A stretch of 64,000 nt of DNA, taken from the NCBI GenBank assembly GCA_903934295.1, contig CAIZNI010000066.1, positions 62,001 to 126,000 on the forward strand. Direction: 5' to 3'. Below, piece by piece: positions 28,568 to 37,311 of the stretch. The first letter of the stretch is position 1. Each line of letters starts with the position of its first letter. The notes under the pieces are model-generated. The model was not told the DNA's origin. It searched no databases and saw only the letters and a list, made by a program, of their open reading frames with translations. The DNA is from an uncultured beta proteobacterium. Lineage in GTDB: Bacteria > Pseudomonadota > Gammaproteobacteria > Burkholderiales > Burkholderiaceae_E. The position numbers and the translations under genes are program-made.

Positions 28568-31087
28568 TCAGAGCGGGCGGCCTTCTGCGGCGAGTTGGAC
28601 CAGCAGCGCGGGCGGCTCGAAACGCTCGCCGTAACGAGCGGCCAGTTCGCGGGCTCGCTCGACGAAGCGCGCGACGCCGACATGGTTGACGAACTGGGCG
28701 GTGCCGCCGGTGTACGCCGGGAAGCCCCAGCCGAAGATCGAGCCGATGTTGGCGTCCCGGGTCGATGCCAGCACGCCTTCCTGAAGGCAGCGAACGGTTT
28801 CGATGGCCTGGGCGTACAGCAGCCGATCGCCGATGTCTTCCGGGTTCACTGCCTTGCCGCCCTTGGCAAACGCGCTCAGTCCCGGCCAGAGGTGTTTCGG
28901 ACCGTCGGCCGGGTAGTCGTAGAACCCCCCGCCGTGGGCGCGACCCATCCGCCGGTAGCCGTGCGACATTTTCTCCAGGACATAGACGGCCGATTCCGCC
29001 ATCAACCGGGACTTCACCTTGTGGTTGTGCTTGTGGGGCTTGGCCGCAGCGATCGGGATCGTCTTGCGGCTGCCGGCGTCGGGCTTGTGCGCGGCCTTGC
29101 CGTGCGCTTGATGATCGTGTGCGTGGGGGGCGTGGTCGTGTTTGTGATCGTGGTCGTGGTCGTGGTGCTCATGAGCCTGATGCCCATGTCCATGTCCGTG
29201 TTCATCGTGCCCGTGATCGTCATGCGCGTGATGCTCGTGGCCGTGATCGTCATGCGCATGATGCTCGTGCCCGTGATGCGCATGATCGGCATGGTCGCAG
29301 TGCTCGCCATGGGCATGGTCGTGATGTGCATGGTCGTGATGTGCATGGTCGTGTCCATGTGCATGCCCGTCGTGACCCTCTTGCGCGGCGCGGGCGGCGC
29401 GCTCCAGATCAGCCAGTTCCTGATGCAGGACATCGTCCGCCAGTTTCAGCGAGACTTCATCGAGAACCGCAAGCGGTCCCACCGGCATGCCGGCCTGGAC
29501 CGCGATGTTTTCGATCATCGCGGGGGGGACGCCTTCACCGAGCAGCGCCATCCCCTCATTGACGAAGCTGCCGAAGACGCGACTGGTGTAGAAGCCGCGC
29601 GAGTCGTTGACCACGATCGGCGTTTTGCCGAGTTGAAGGACGAAGTCGTAGGCGCGTGCCAGCGTCTCATCCGATGTGAGCCGGCCGCGGATGATTTCGA
29701 CCAGCTGCATCTTGTCCACCGGTGAAAAGAAGTGCAGACCGACGAACTTGTCGGGCCTGGCGCAGGCCTGGGCCAGTCCGGTGATCGGCAGCGTCGAGGT
29801 GTTCGATGCGAACACCGCGTCGGGCGACAGCAGCGCTTCGGTCTCGCGGGTGACGGTCGCCTTCAATTCGCGATTCTCGAAGACCGCTTCGATCACCAGG
29901 TCGCATCCCGCGAGGTCTTGCAGGCTGGCGGTTGCGTGAATGCGCGCCAGCGTTTCCTGGGCTGCAGTCGTTGTCATCGTCGCCTTCTTGACTCGCCGGG
30001 CCAGCAGTGCCTCGGTGTGAGCCTTTCCCTTGTCCGCGGCCTCCTGGCTGACGTCCTTCAGGACGCAGTCGATACCGCGCGAAGCACAGGCCCAGGCAAT
30101 GCCGGCCCCCATCATGCCGGCGCCGATCACGCCGACCCGGGTGCTGGAGAAGCGCGCCGGCACGGGCGGACGGCTTTTGCCCGCCCTGACCTCGTTCATC
30201 TGGAAGAAGAAGGTGCCGATCATGTTCTTGGCCACCTGTCCGGTGGCCAGCTTGGTCAGGTAGCGCGACTCGATGCGCATCGCGGTGTCGAAGTCGACCT
30301 GCGCGCCCTCGACCGCAGCCGCCAGGATCGCTTCGGGCGCCGGCAGGTTGCCGTGCGTCTTGTCGATCAGCATTGCCGGCGCGACAGCCAGCATCCCGGC
30401 GATCGCCGGGTTCGCAGGCGTGCCGCCGGGGATGCGGTGGCGGGGATCGTCCCAGGGCTGAATGGGGGACGGGTTGGCGGCGATCCAGGCGCGAGCCGCC
30501 GGCATCAGCGCGGCTGCATCGGGGACGAGTTTTCCCAGATAACCGGTCTCCAGGGCTTCCTTCGGCGTGAACCGCTTGCCTTCGGAAAGATAGGGCAGGG
30601 CGCGCTGCAGGCCGAGCAGCCGCACCGACTTCACCACCCCCCCGGCACCAGGCAGAAGGCCCAGCGTCACTTCCGGAAAACCGAGCTGGATCGCCGGGTT
30701 GTCGATCGCGATCCGATGATGGCAGGCGAGTGTCAATTCGAAACCGCCACCCAGCGCATGACCGTTGATCGCCGCCACCACCGGCTTGCCGAGTTTCTCC
30801 AGCCGGCGCAGAACGCCCTTCATGTGCTCGATGCCGCGGAAGAAGTCTTCTGCGTCTTGCGGGCGCACCGCGATCAAGGCGCGAAGGTCGCCTCCTGCAA
30901 AAAAGGAGGACTTGGCCGATGCAATGATGACGCCTGTTATCTGGTCGCGTTCGGCTTCCAGTCGGTCAACGGTGGTCGCCAGATCTGCCTTGAATCCGGT
31001 GCTCATGGTGTTGACAGGCTCGCCGGGCGCATCCAGCGTCAGCACGACGATGCCGTCTTCGCCCTTGTGATAACCAATACTGCTCAT
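28568..31087 (-). CDS. FadB/FadJ-type multifunctional beta-oxidation protein with histidine-rich insert (839 aa)
   Basis: The crotonase domain (1-200) has both catalytic glutamates, E117 in GGGFELTL and E139 in FPEVTLGLLPG. The NAD-binding domain has GAGMMG at 322-327 and LHFFSPVDKMQLVE with H452. The first 3HCDH domain begins near 495 and is interrupted at about 572-690 by a segment with 45 histidines in residues 571-670, mixed with Asp, Gly and Ala; it resumes with VYVLEKMSHGYRRMGRAHGG at 701. The family normally has only a short loop there. The catalytic sites look intact, so the enzyme is probably active. The insert may bind zinc, nickel or copper; this is inference. Confidence 0.93.
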   Translation of the reverse strand: MSSIGYHKGEDGIVVLTLDAPGEPVNTMSTGFKADLATTVDRLEAERDQITGVIIASAKSSFFAGGDLRALIAVRPQDAEDFFRGIEHMKGVLRRLEKLGKPVVAAINGHALGGGFELTLACHHRIAIDNPAIQLGFPEVTLGLLPGAGGVVKSVRLLGLQRALPYLSEGKRFTPKEALETGYLGKLVPDAAALMPAARAWIAANPSPIQPWDDPRHRIPGGTPANPAIAGMLAVAPAMLIDKTHGNLPAPEAILAAAVEGAQVDFDTAMRIESRYLTKLATGQVAKNMIGTFFFQMNEVRAGKSRPPVPARFSSTRVGVIGAGMMGAGIAWACASRGIDCVLKDVSQEAADKGKAHTEALLARRVKKATMTTTAAQETLARIHATASLQDLAGCDLVIEAVFENRELKATVTRETEALLSPDAVFASNTSTLPITGLAQACARPDKFVGLHFFSPVDKMQLVEIIRGRLTSDETLARAYDFVLQLGKTPIVVNDSRGFYTSRVFGSFVNEGMALLGEGVPPAMIENIAVQAGMPVGPLAVLDEVSLKLADDVLHQELADLERAARAAQEGHDGHAHGHDHAHHDHAHHDHAHGEHCDHADHAHHGHEHHAHDDHGHEHHAHDDHGHDEHGHGHGHQAHEHHDHDHDHKHDHAPHAHDHQAHGKAAHKPDAGSRKTIPIAAAKPHKHNHKVKSRLMAESAVYVLEKMSHGYRRMGRAHGGGFYDYPADGPKHLWPGLSAFAKGGKAVNPEDIGDRLLYAQAIETVRCLQEGVLASTRDANIGSIFGWGFPAYTGGTAQFVNHVGVARFVERARELAARYGERFEPPALLVQLAAEGRPL
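29211..29270 (-). repeat. Two tandem 30-bp repeats in the histidine-rich coding segment
   Basis: Units at 29211-29240 and 29241-29270 differ at two positions. Each encodes ten residues of the HHAHDDHGHE type. The array suggests that the insert expanded by repeat duplication. Confidence 0.85.
29314..29353 (-). repeat. 15-bp tandem repeats in the histidine-rich coding segment
   Basis: Two exact copies of a 15-base unit (29314-29328 and 29329-29343) and a 10-base partial copy encode HDHAH-type units. Confidence 0.85.
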
Positions 31088-31215
31088 CGGATCTCCAGCC
31101 AGACGATTGCGGGCAGGGCCGTTGCTCGACCCTTCCGTGGAGGTCCAATGATAATGGAAGGCGTGACAGGCCTATCGAGCGTTCCCGCTGACGCACCGCC
31201 TATCGGAACGAAGGC

Positions 31216-34164
31216 TCAGCGAAGCCGCAGGATCGGACCCCTGGGCGGGCGTTGTTGGCTGCTGCCCGAGTAAAGCACCTGCAGGACCTTCTGGTCGCGG
31301 ATGAGCTCGGCGCAGGAGTTGGCCTCGGTCACCAGGACCTTGTCCATTGGCCTGGCCAGCGCAAAACCCTGCCCGTAATCGACCTGCAGGTCGACCAGCG
31401 AGGCCACCGTGTCGGCCGTCTCGGCCCACTCGGCGATGCTGCGCATGCCGAGTTCATGGGTCAGCTCGACGATCGTTCGAGTGATCGCGTAGTTGGCGGG
31501 ATTGCTGTTGATGTCGCGGATGAAGGAGCCGTCGATCTTGATGAAATCGGCCGGAATTTCCTTCAGGTAGTTGAACGAGGTGTAGCCGGCGCCGAAATCA
31601 TCCAGCGCCAGCTTGCTGCCATACATGCGCACACGGTCGATGAACCGGCGCGTCGAGCCGATGTCGTTGAGCGCAACGCTTTCGGTGATCTCGAAGCACA
31701 GCTTGGGCATCGCCATCGGGTGATCGGCGATCATCGAGAACGCATCGTCAACAAAGCGCGAGTCATTGAGCGAAGCGCCACTGATGTTGATCGTCGCGAA
31801 CGCCAGCCGGTCCCGATGCCCCGGGTGCGTGTCGAGCCACTCCAGCGTGCTGCGCAGCACCCAGCGGTCGATGTCCGACATCAGGCCGTTGCGCTCCGCC
31901 GCGCCGATGAAACGATCCGGCGGTACGACGCCGCCTCGCTCGTCTCGCATCCGCAGAAGCACTTCATAACTGAGCGTCTCGTTGGGGGCGTGAAGCGAAA
32001 CAATCGGCTGGAAATCGAGGAAGTAGCGATCGGACGTCACCTTCTGTTGAAGGTCGGCGACCACCTTCAACTCCTCCAGGTGACTGCGCAAACGCTTGTC
32101 GCGCTCGCCCATGAGAACGACACAGTTGCGTCCTCTCGATTTGGCTTCTGCGCAGGCCCTACCGGCCGAGGCAATGATGTCGACTGCCCGTATGTTCTTG
32201 TCGAACGCGACAACGCCGATACTGGCGGTCACGATGAGTCGCTTGCCGGCCGGCTCGAACGGCAGTGAGTCGATGGATTCCCGCAGGCGCTCGCTGAACC
32301 CCATGATGGCGAACTCCGGGCAGTCCTGGAGCACGACCACGAAGGAGTCGGCCATGCGAGCGATGTGGTCGCCGGTCCGGACGGTATTGCTCAGCCGCAC
32401 AGCAACCTGTTGAAGGATCGCGTCGCCAATGCCGTGTCCATAGAGATCGTTGATCAACTTGAATCGATCCATGGCGACATAGGCAACCGCGCAGGGCGTA
32501 CCGGCGAGCACCAGCTGTTCCGCCTCTGCCATCGCCTGCTCCAAGCCCCGCCGGTTGCGCAGTCCGGTCAGCGAGTCGTGATCAACCAGGTGGCGAAGCT
32601 GCGACTCGGCGATCTTGCGAGAGGTGATTTCCTGGATCGACCCCTCGATCGAGTCTCCCTTCGCAGTGACTCGGGCCTGAAACCACCGTTCCGGTTGGGT
32701 GTCGGTGGCGGGTGTATGGAATTCAAGGTCGGGGGAGTCGGAGTTGGCGGCCTCGATTATCGTCTGAATACAATTTGCGCCTAGAATTGAATCGATTCTA
32801 ATAAGACCAGGTGCTCGGGCTGTCTTTTCAAAAAAGAGGCAATCAAAAGCCGGGTTCTTGAGCGTTACATAACCAGCATTGTCTAGGCTAAACAAGCCGA
32901 TGGGCATCGAGTTGTAATTGGCTTTAAATCTCTCAAGTGTATCAAGGCTTTCGCGTTGCGCTGACAATCGTGCGACGCGTTCTACCCTGAGTTTCTCGGC
33001 CAAGGCGATGGCCGTTGCAAGGGCTGACGCTACGGATGCGGTTTGGGAGTTTAGGCCGGGGATTACAGTCGAAATAAATCCTGATGCATACCCAACTTCC
33101 AGAAGCGTGCCGACAAAGGTGACGCACCAAGAGGCTGCGTACCAAACGGAAGCGCTTGTCCGTGACTTATATGTTATTACTCCGAGATTAATTAAGACTA
33201 AAAGTATTCCGAGTGTCGATGAGGTCCAGATTATAGGCAGGAAAATTGAGTGATCCAAGAATGGCGATGCAATAAACACTACTGCACAGACTGTCTTGGC
33301 ACCATTCATCCATTTCATTAACCCGAGTTTCTCGAGATCGGCCTTCAAGAGCGCGATAAAGAGAGCTGCGGTAAGTAATGGATGTGCGGCAAGAGTCATC
33401 CGGAGGATCACGAGTAACATCTCGGGGTCCGGGTTGATGCCAAGCCAAAACAAATCCCATCCATCATTGATGGACGCCACTCTTAGACTTGTAATCAGCC
33501 ATCCAGAAAACAAGAAGAAAGAGCGATCGTTGTTAAGTAAGCCAACGCAGCATCCGAAGAAGGCCAATAATATCAATGACCCAACGAGCGCACCTCCGCC
33601 CCTTTCGAACAACCGTTGTGAAGATCCGTAAGCTTCGCTGTCCCATAGAAATATCTTTGGTCGGCTGACACCCAAAGGTGCAATCTTTCCCAGGAGATAA
33701 GCGCTTTCGTTCTCGGCCAAATCGAGCCTCACCGAAATGCCGCCTTTCTCATTTGCAGCGTACACTTTTTCGGGATCTCTAGTCTTTCCACCTCTGTAAA
33801 GCCAAAAGTCTACGTTAGTAGACCGCAACATCCGTAATTCGACAACTTTGGCGCTATTTTTATCAGGGTTGAATATCGGGACGCCGATCCAGAAAGGTTC
33901 GTCTGGTTGGCTCCTTGCCGTGTAGCCTTTCGGAAGGCTTGGCGAAAGGGCGTCGCTGATTATCTTGTCAGGAGAGTTGGTGTCGGCGCCAGCGGTCAGC
34001 AATGATACTGAGCGTTGGGAGATGGCGGTGCTGTGAACTTCTTGTTCGCTTGTTTTCCAAACAACGGCGACCGCGCACGCGAGCAATACGAGCACGATAA
34101 CGGAGAGAAGGCCGTTAGTTGCTCGAGAAAAGAAACGGTATTTTTTCGCAGTTGTCGCGGGCAT
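31216..34164 (-). CDS. 7TM-DISM / PAS / degenerate GGDEF / EAL signalling protein (982 aa)
   Basis: Residue 17-36 is a membrane helix, 40-188 a periplasmic DISM-like sensor, and 190-395 about seven membrane helices. A PAS-like domain (410-520) and GGDEF and EAL domains follow. The GGDEF domain keeps DSLTGLRNRRGL and MDRFKLIND, but the signature loop reads RMADSF at 603-608, so cyclase activity is unlikely. The EAL domain retains SYEVLLR, the NIS asparagine, EITES, DDFGAGYTSF, FIKIDGS, AEWAE and GQGFALARP, so c-di-GMP phosphodiesterase activity is plausible. The first 475 codons are AT-rich and the rest GC-rich. Confidence 0.9.
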   Translation of the reverse strand: MPATTAKKYRFFSRATNGLLSVIVLVLLACAVAVVWKTSEQEVHSTAISQRSVSLLTAGADTNSPDKIISDALSPSLPKGYTARSQPDEPFWIGVPIFNPDKNSAKVVELRMLRSTNVDFWLYRGGKTRDPEKVYAANEKGGISVRLDLAENESAYLLGKIAPLGVSRPKIFLWDSEAYGSSQRLFERGGGALVGSLILLAFFGCCVGLLNNDRSFFLFSGWLITSLRVASINDGWDLFWLGINPDPEMLLVILRMTLAAHPLLTAALFIALLKADLEKLGLMKWMNGAKTVCAVVFIASPFLDHSIFLPIIWTSSTLGILLVLINLGVITYKSRTSASVWYAASWCVTFVGTLLEVGYASGFISTVIPGLNSQTASVASALATAIALAEKLRVERVARLSAQRESLDTLERFKANYNSMPIGLFSLDNAGYVTLKNPAFDCLFFEKTARAPGLIRIDSILGANCIQTIIEAANSDSPDLEFHTPATDTQPERWFQARVTAKGDSIEGSIQEITSRKIAESQLRHLVDHDSLTGLRNRRGLEQAMAEAEQLVLAGTPCAVAYVAMDRFKLINDLYGHGIGDAILQQVAVRLSNTVRTGDHIARMADSFVVVLQDCPEFAIMGFSERLRESIDSLPFEPAGKRLIVTASIGVVAFDKNIRAVDIIASAGRACAEAKSRGRNCVVLMGERDKRLRSHLEELKVVADLQQKVTSDRYFLDFQPIVSLHAPNETLSYEVLLRMRDERGGVVPPDRFIGAAERNGLMSDIDRWVLRSTLEWLDTHPGHRDRLAFATINISGASLNDSRFVDDAFSMIADHPMAMPKLCFEITESVALNDIGSTRRFIDRVRMYGSKLALDDFGAGYTSFNYLKEIPADFIKIDGSFIRDINSNPANYAITRTIVELTHELGMRSIAEWAETADTVASLVDLQVDYGQGFALARPMDKVLVTEANSCAELIRDQKVLQVLYSGSSQQRPPRGPILRLR

Positions 34165-34210
34165 TGCCTTGAGCGCCTGATCTCACCGGTGGCTTATTCC
34201 TCGATGAGTG

Positions 34211-34255
34211 TGCCCGATCGGCAGCTGCTCAGGTGGGTCGGCCGATCAGCGGGCA
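34211..34255. repeat. Imperfect inverted repeat between the FeeM-like and EAL genes
   Basis: Arms 34211-34222 and 34241-34255 pair around an 18-base loop with a bulge of a few bases. It lies in the 197-bp gap upstream of the EAL gene. No T tract follows, so it may be a regulatory hairpin or a protein site rather than a terminator. Confidence 0.35.
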
Positions 34256-34361
34256 AACAGGCAGTGCGAACGGTAGCTCATGCCGTGATGGGCGCAAAGT
34301 AGTCCGGGAGTATGCGTAACTGTTCTGTCCCGGAGCGGTTCCAGCGAACTAAGACGTAAAT

Positions 34362-35207
34362 TTAGAGAATCGGAATTCCAAACGCTTCGCCCAGGCTGTT
34401 TGATGTGGTCGATTTGGCGTTCTCGCGTCGAGGCTGACTCCACATTCCGTTCACTGACGAAAAAATCTCGATCTCTGGGTGAAATCGTTTTACCATGAAG
34501 TCGTAAAGTGGGTTTTTCGATTCAAACCAATGCCGCTCTGCGCTCACAGTTTCGAGGGCCATTACTCTGACGGGTATGCCGCCGGAGGAGGTGATTGGAA
34601 GGAGTCCAGCATTCGGTAAGATATCGTGAAACCCCAGTCGAACATAATCTCTATCATTGGGGGGCCTCACACCAACCAAAATCCAGGATAACTGTTTTGC
34701 AAGGCAATAGCGATGTAGTGATTTGAAAAGAGCTATCTTTACGAGCGGGCCAATGGCTCCCTGTTTTACTCCAAGTCGCGTGACATAGGCAAAGGGTTGG
34801 TTGGAAATCGAACGCGGAAGTTGCACATCTCTCATTATCGGCAGCGCCGAAACAAGATTGGTGTCTATTCTTAGTGTGCCGAGAGGGTTGCTATTATTTT
34901 TATGTTCTGCAAGAAATACTATCGAGTTTGGGTTTCGATCTTGCGTTTCGGCTGTTTGCAGTTCATCGGAAAGGTTTGGCCAATGCCTTTTGTATGCTTC
35001 TGATCGAATTACTACAGCCTTGTTGAGCTGATCCTCGTTTCGGACAATTCTAATTCGAAATGGAAGCGTTTCGCGTTTCTCGCTGGCGTTACTGTTAAGC
35101 ATCTCAGGCGAGCCTAAAAGAGATTGTTGGAGCTGGTGCGAAAGTTGGTCGAGTCGTCTTGCAAGTCTGTGGAGTTCTTCCAGATCGACTGAGGCGCACT
35201 TGGGCAT
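34362..35207 (-). CDS. FeeM-like N-acyl amino acid synthase / GNAT-fold protein (281 aa)
   Basis: Residues 1-35 are a polar helical leader. From about 50 the sequence follows the pattern of the FeeM catalytic core, a long-chain N-acyl amino acid synthase related to LuxI and GNAT folds: IRIVRNEDQLNKAVVIRSEAYK-type opening, NPLGTLRIDTN, then AYVTRLGVKQGA, PLVKIALFKSLHRYCL and DYVRLGFHDI. Such enzymes use acyl carrier protein-bound fatty acids to acylate an amino acid. The gene is AT-rich and divergent from a membrane histidine kinase. The product is not known. LuxI itself is less likely because its conserved RF/W and D-R residues are not seen. Confidence 0.72.
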   Translation of the reverse strand: MPKCASVDLEELHRLARRLDQLSHQLQQSLLGSPEMLNSNASEKRETLPFRIRIVRNEDQLNKAVVIRSEAYKRHWPNLSDELQTAETQDRNPNSIVFLAEHKNNSNPLGTLRIDTNLVSALPIMRDVQLPRSISNQPFAYVTRLGVKQGAIGPLVKIALFKSLHRYCLAKQLSWILVGVRPPNDRDYVRLGFHDILPNAGLLPITSSGGIPVRVMALETVSAERHWFESKNPLYDFMVKRFHPEIEIFSSVNGMWSQPRRENAKSTTSNSLGEAFGIPIL

Positions 35208-35265
35208 CTGGTACTTCTCGGCAAAGTCTATCCGAATGCTTCTGCGAGCTCAGTCTCCGGTCCTG

Positions 35266-35271
35266 ATTTTA
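35266..35271 (-). promoter_or_regulatory. Possible -10 box of the FeeM-like gene
   Basis: TAAAAT on the minus strand lies 58 bases before the start. A TCGGCT 17 bp upstream is a poor -35, so an activator may be needed if this is a real promoter. Confidence 0.3.
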
Positions 35272-35348
35272 TGCGAAGTGTCGCCGCGAGCCGACAGTTT
35301 CCCCGCTTGATGATGTGTTTTTCAGCCCAACCATGTTGCCAGCTTCGA

Positions 35349-35375
35349 AATTGGTTGTCAGGCTAATTGGTCAAT
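35349..35375 (+). promoter_or_regulatory. Direct repeats upstream of the histidine kinase
   Basis: AATTGGT occurs at 35349-35355 and again at 35365-35371, 16 bp apart, and the second copy extends into ATTGGTCAAT, a small palindrome. The position, about 50-70 bases before the kinase start, suits an activator or repressor site. This is a candidate only. Confidence 0.3.
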
Positions 35376-35421
35376 CGGGGCAAATCGAGCTCCCGTGGGC
35401 CCATCTTGCGTTGGAGGGCAT

Positions 35422-37281
35422 ATGAAGGCTGGAGATGACGGGTCTCTACGTGGTTGGCGGCGTACGCCCCCTGCCGACTCGCCTGTCGTGAGGTTTTCGC
35501 CCGCGGATGAGGCTTTGTTCCTTCAAGACTATCGATTAGAGGGACTTCGTTGGTCGTCCTATGCGTGCCTTGCGGGGATCATAGTCTTGGTTTTGTTTGT
35601 CGCGTTTCCTGGTCTTTCAAATCGCTATACGGCGGAAGCGACGTTGCTTCGAATACTTTTGATATTCGTTCTCGTTGCTATTCAATTTGTATTGTTGCGT
35701 TTTCGATCCTGGGCGGTGCGGCATTATTTTTGGTTGGTTGGTGGCGGATGCTTTGCTGTGTTATCGGGACTGTTATGGCTTATTCTGGATCCTCAGTTTG
35801 AGTCTGTCTCTTCGGGTTTTTCCGTTTTGCCTGTTGCGATGTTTTTTATTTTTTTGTTATATGGATTTCTTAGATTGCCAATTGTTTTTGCACTTTTCCT
35901 GGGGTGTATTTTTTCCGCTGTGATTTCTTTTGTTGTCTATGCTGAAACTCCCGGCGATGGCTGGTATAGAGTCGTATTGTATTTGGGGTTGGAGAATGTG
36001 CTAGGTGGTCTGTTGCTGGTGTCGATCGAGAATAGGGAGCGGCAGGTGTTTCGGCAGTCGATTGCGTTGACGGCAGCCAAGGCGGCCGCCCTAGTTAGGG
36101 CGGAGTCAGCAGAGCGAGCGTATGAGGACAAGATCCGTCTGATATCTGCTATTAATCATGATTTGCGGCAGCCTTTATTGGCAATTAATGCCCATGCGGG
36201 TTTGATTGAGAGGAGGATGGTTGGGCTGCAGCCTGATAGTGTTGGGTCGTCTGTTCGTAATCTTGGCGAGGCTGTACAGTTTCTAAACATCGCGTTGGAT
36301 AACTTGCTTGCGGCTGCACGGTATGAGTCGGGTGACGAGCCTGTGCATGTTGAGCGGGTGCTGGTCTCTGACCTTGTAAATGCTGCGGTTGATATTATTT
36401 CCGTAGATGCTCTTTCCCGTGGGCTGGAGGTCAGGGTTAGGCTGCCAAGCTTTCGGGTGGAGCTTAGCACTGATCGCGCTTCGATGATTCGAGTTCTTAT
36501 TAATTTAATTTCTAATGCGTTGAAATTTACCGAAGTAAAAGTAGGGCGTGCTAGCGGTGTCGTGATTTTTGTTGGTTTTCGCAATGGAGTTTGTAAGATT
36601 GCTGTTGCCGATACTGGGATTGGGATTCCAAAAGAGCATTTGTCAGTTATATTTGAGCCTTACAGCAAGGCCGGACGGGCGGTTCTTGGGCGCGATAGTG
36701 GCCTCGGATTGGGATTGTTTCTAGTCAGGGCTGCCTTAAATAGATTGCACAGTCATTCGGTCGACGTGCGTTCGCGTGTGAGTCATGGCTCACGGTTCAC
36801 CGTAAGCGTTCCTGGAAAGATTTTTCTTGGTGCGTCGAATCGAGAGATATGTAACGCTGACTTGGACGAGGGCTTGGAGCAGGCGTTGGACGGATCGTAT
36901 GTCCTGCTGCTGGAGCAATCGGATACCAAGCGTCAGGCCATGATTGACGTGTTAGAGGATTGGGGCGTTATTGTCTCGCCTGCGGCTAGCGTTAAAGAGT
37001 TGATTGCTAACGAGACTGAGTCTGAGCGAACCGTTGATTCTTTATTGGTTGGGCTCGACGGGCTGGACGCTCAAGCGCAAGACGATCTCTTGCACTTGAG
37101 AGGATTACTTCCGGTGGGCGTTAATCCAATCTTTACTTCAGACTCCGGTGCGGTGTTCCGTGGTCAATTTCTTCCGGACTGGAATTCAAAGATCCTAAGA
37201 GTACCGTTTTCCCCTCAAGATTTAGCCTTGGCGATTCTTGCCGGGGTGGAGGAGAACCGGAGGAGGGAGACAGAGGAGTAG
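35422..37281 (+). CDS. Six-TM sensor histidine kinase with degenerate receiver domain (619 aa)
   Basis: The ATG at 35422 follows GGAGGG; a GTG nine codons upstream has no such site. Six hydrophobic helices span about 43-202. The HisKA domain has H246 in INHDLRQPL, and the ATPase domain has NLISNALKF (361-369), DTGIGIP and GLGLGLF. Residues 492-610 look like a receiver, but the acidic pocket reads LLLEQSD and the phosphoacceptor strand reads SLLVGLDG, with Gly where Asp is expected. The kinase has no linked response regulator. It is strongly AT-rich: the 60 bases from 35821 are about 32% GC. Its divergence from the FeeM-like gene suggests a synthase-sensor pair. Confidence 0.85.
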   Translation: MKAGDDGSLRGWRRTPPADSPVVRFSPADEALFLQDYRLEGLRWSSYACLAGIIVLVLFVAFPGLSNRYTAEATLLRILLIFVLVAIQFVLLRFRSWAVRHYFWLVGGGCFAVLSGLLWLILDPQFESVSSGFSVLPVAMFFIFLLYGFLRLPIVFALFLGCIFSAVISFVVYAETPGDGWYRVVLYLGLENVLGGLLLVSIENRERQVFRQSIALTAAKAAALVRAESAERAYEDKIRLISAINHDLRQPLLAINAHAGLIERRMVGLQPDSVGSSVRNLGEAVQFLNIALDNLLAAARYESGDEPVHVERVLVSDLVNAAVDIISVDALSRGLEVRVRLPSFRVELSTDRASMIRVLINLISNALKFTEVKVGRASGVVIFVGFRNGVCKIAVADTGIGIPKEHLSVIFEPYSKAGRAVLGRDSGLGLGLFLVRAALNRLHSHSVDVRSRVSHGSRFTVSVPGKIFLGASNREICNADLDEGLEQALDGSYVLLLEQSDTKRQAMIDVLEDWGVIVSPAASVKELIANETESERTVDSLLVGLDGLDAQAQDDLLHLRGLLPVGVNPIFTSDSGAVFRGQFLPDWNSKILRVPFSPQDLALAILAGVEENRRRETEE

Positions 37282-37311
37282 AGCCCTTCTCCTCCGCCGC
37301 CAATCACCACC

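Noticed and set aside
29211-29353. Tandem repeats considered as a CRISPR array
   Set aside because: Units are contiguous, in phase with codons and lack spacers.
28469-29725. Plus-strand frame with a Val/Met-rich hydrophobic stretch, resembling a membrane protein
   Set aside because: It is the complement of the histidine-rich repeats: CAT/CAC codons read as ATG/GTG on the other strand.
34362-35207. LuxI-type homoserine lactone synthase
   Set aside because: The conserved LuxI residues in the N-terminal part are not seen, and the pattern fits FeeM better. No LuxR gene is present.
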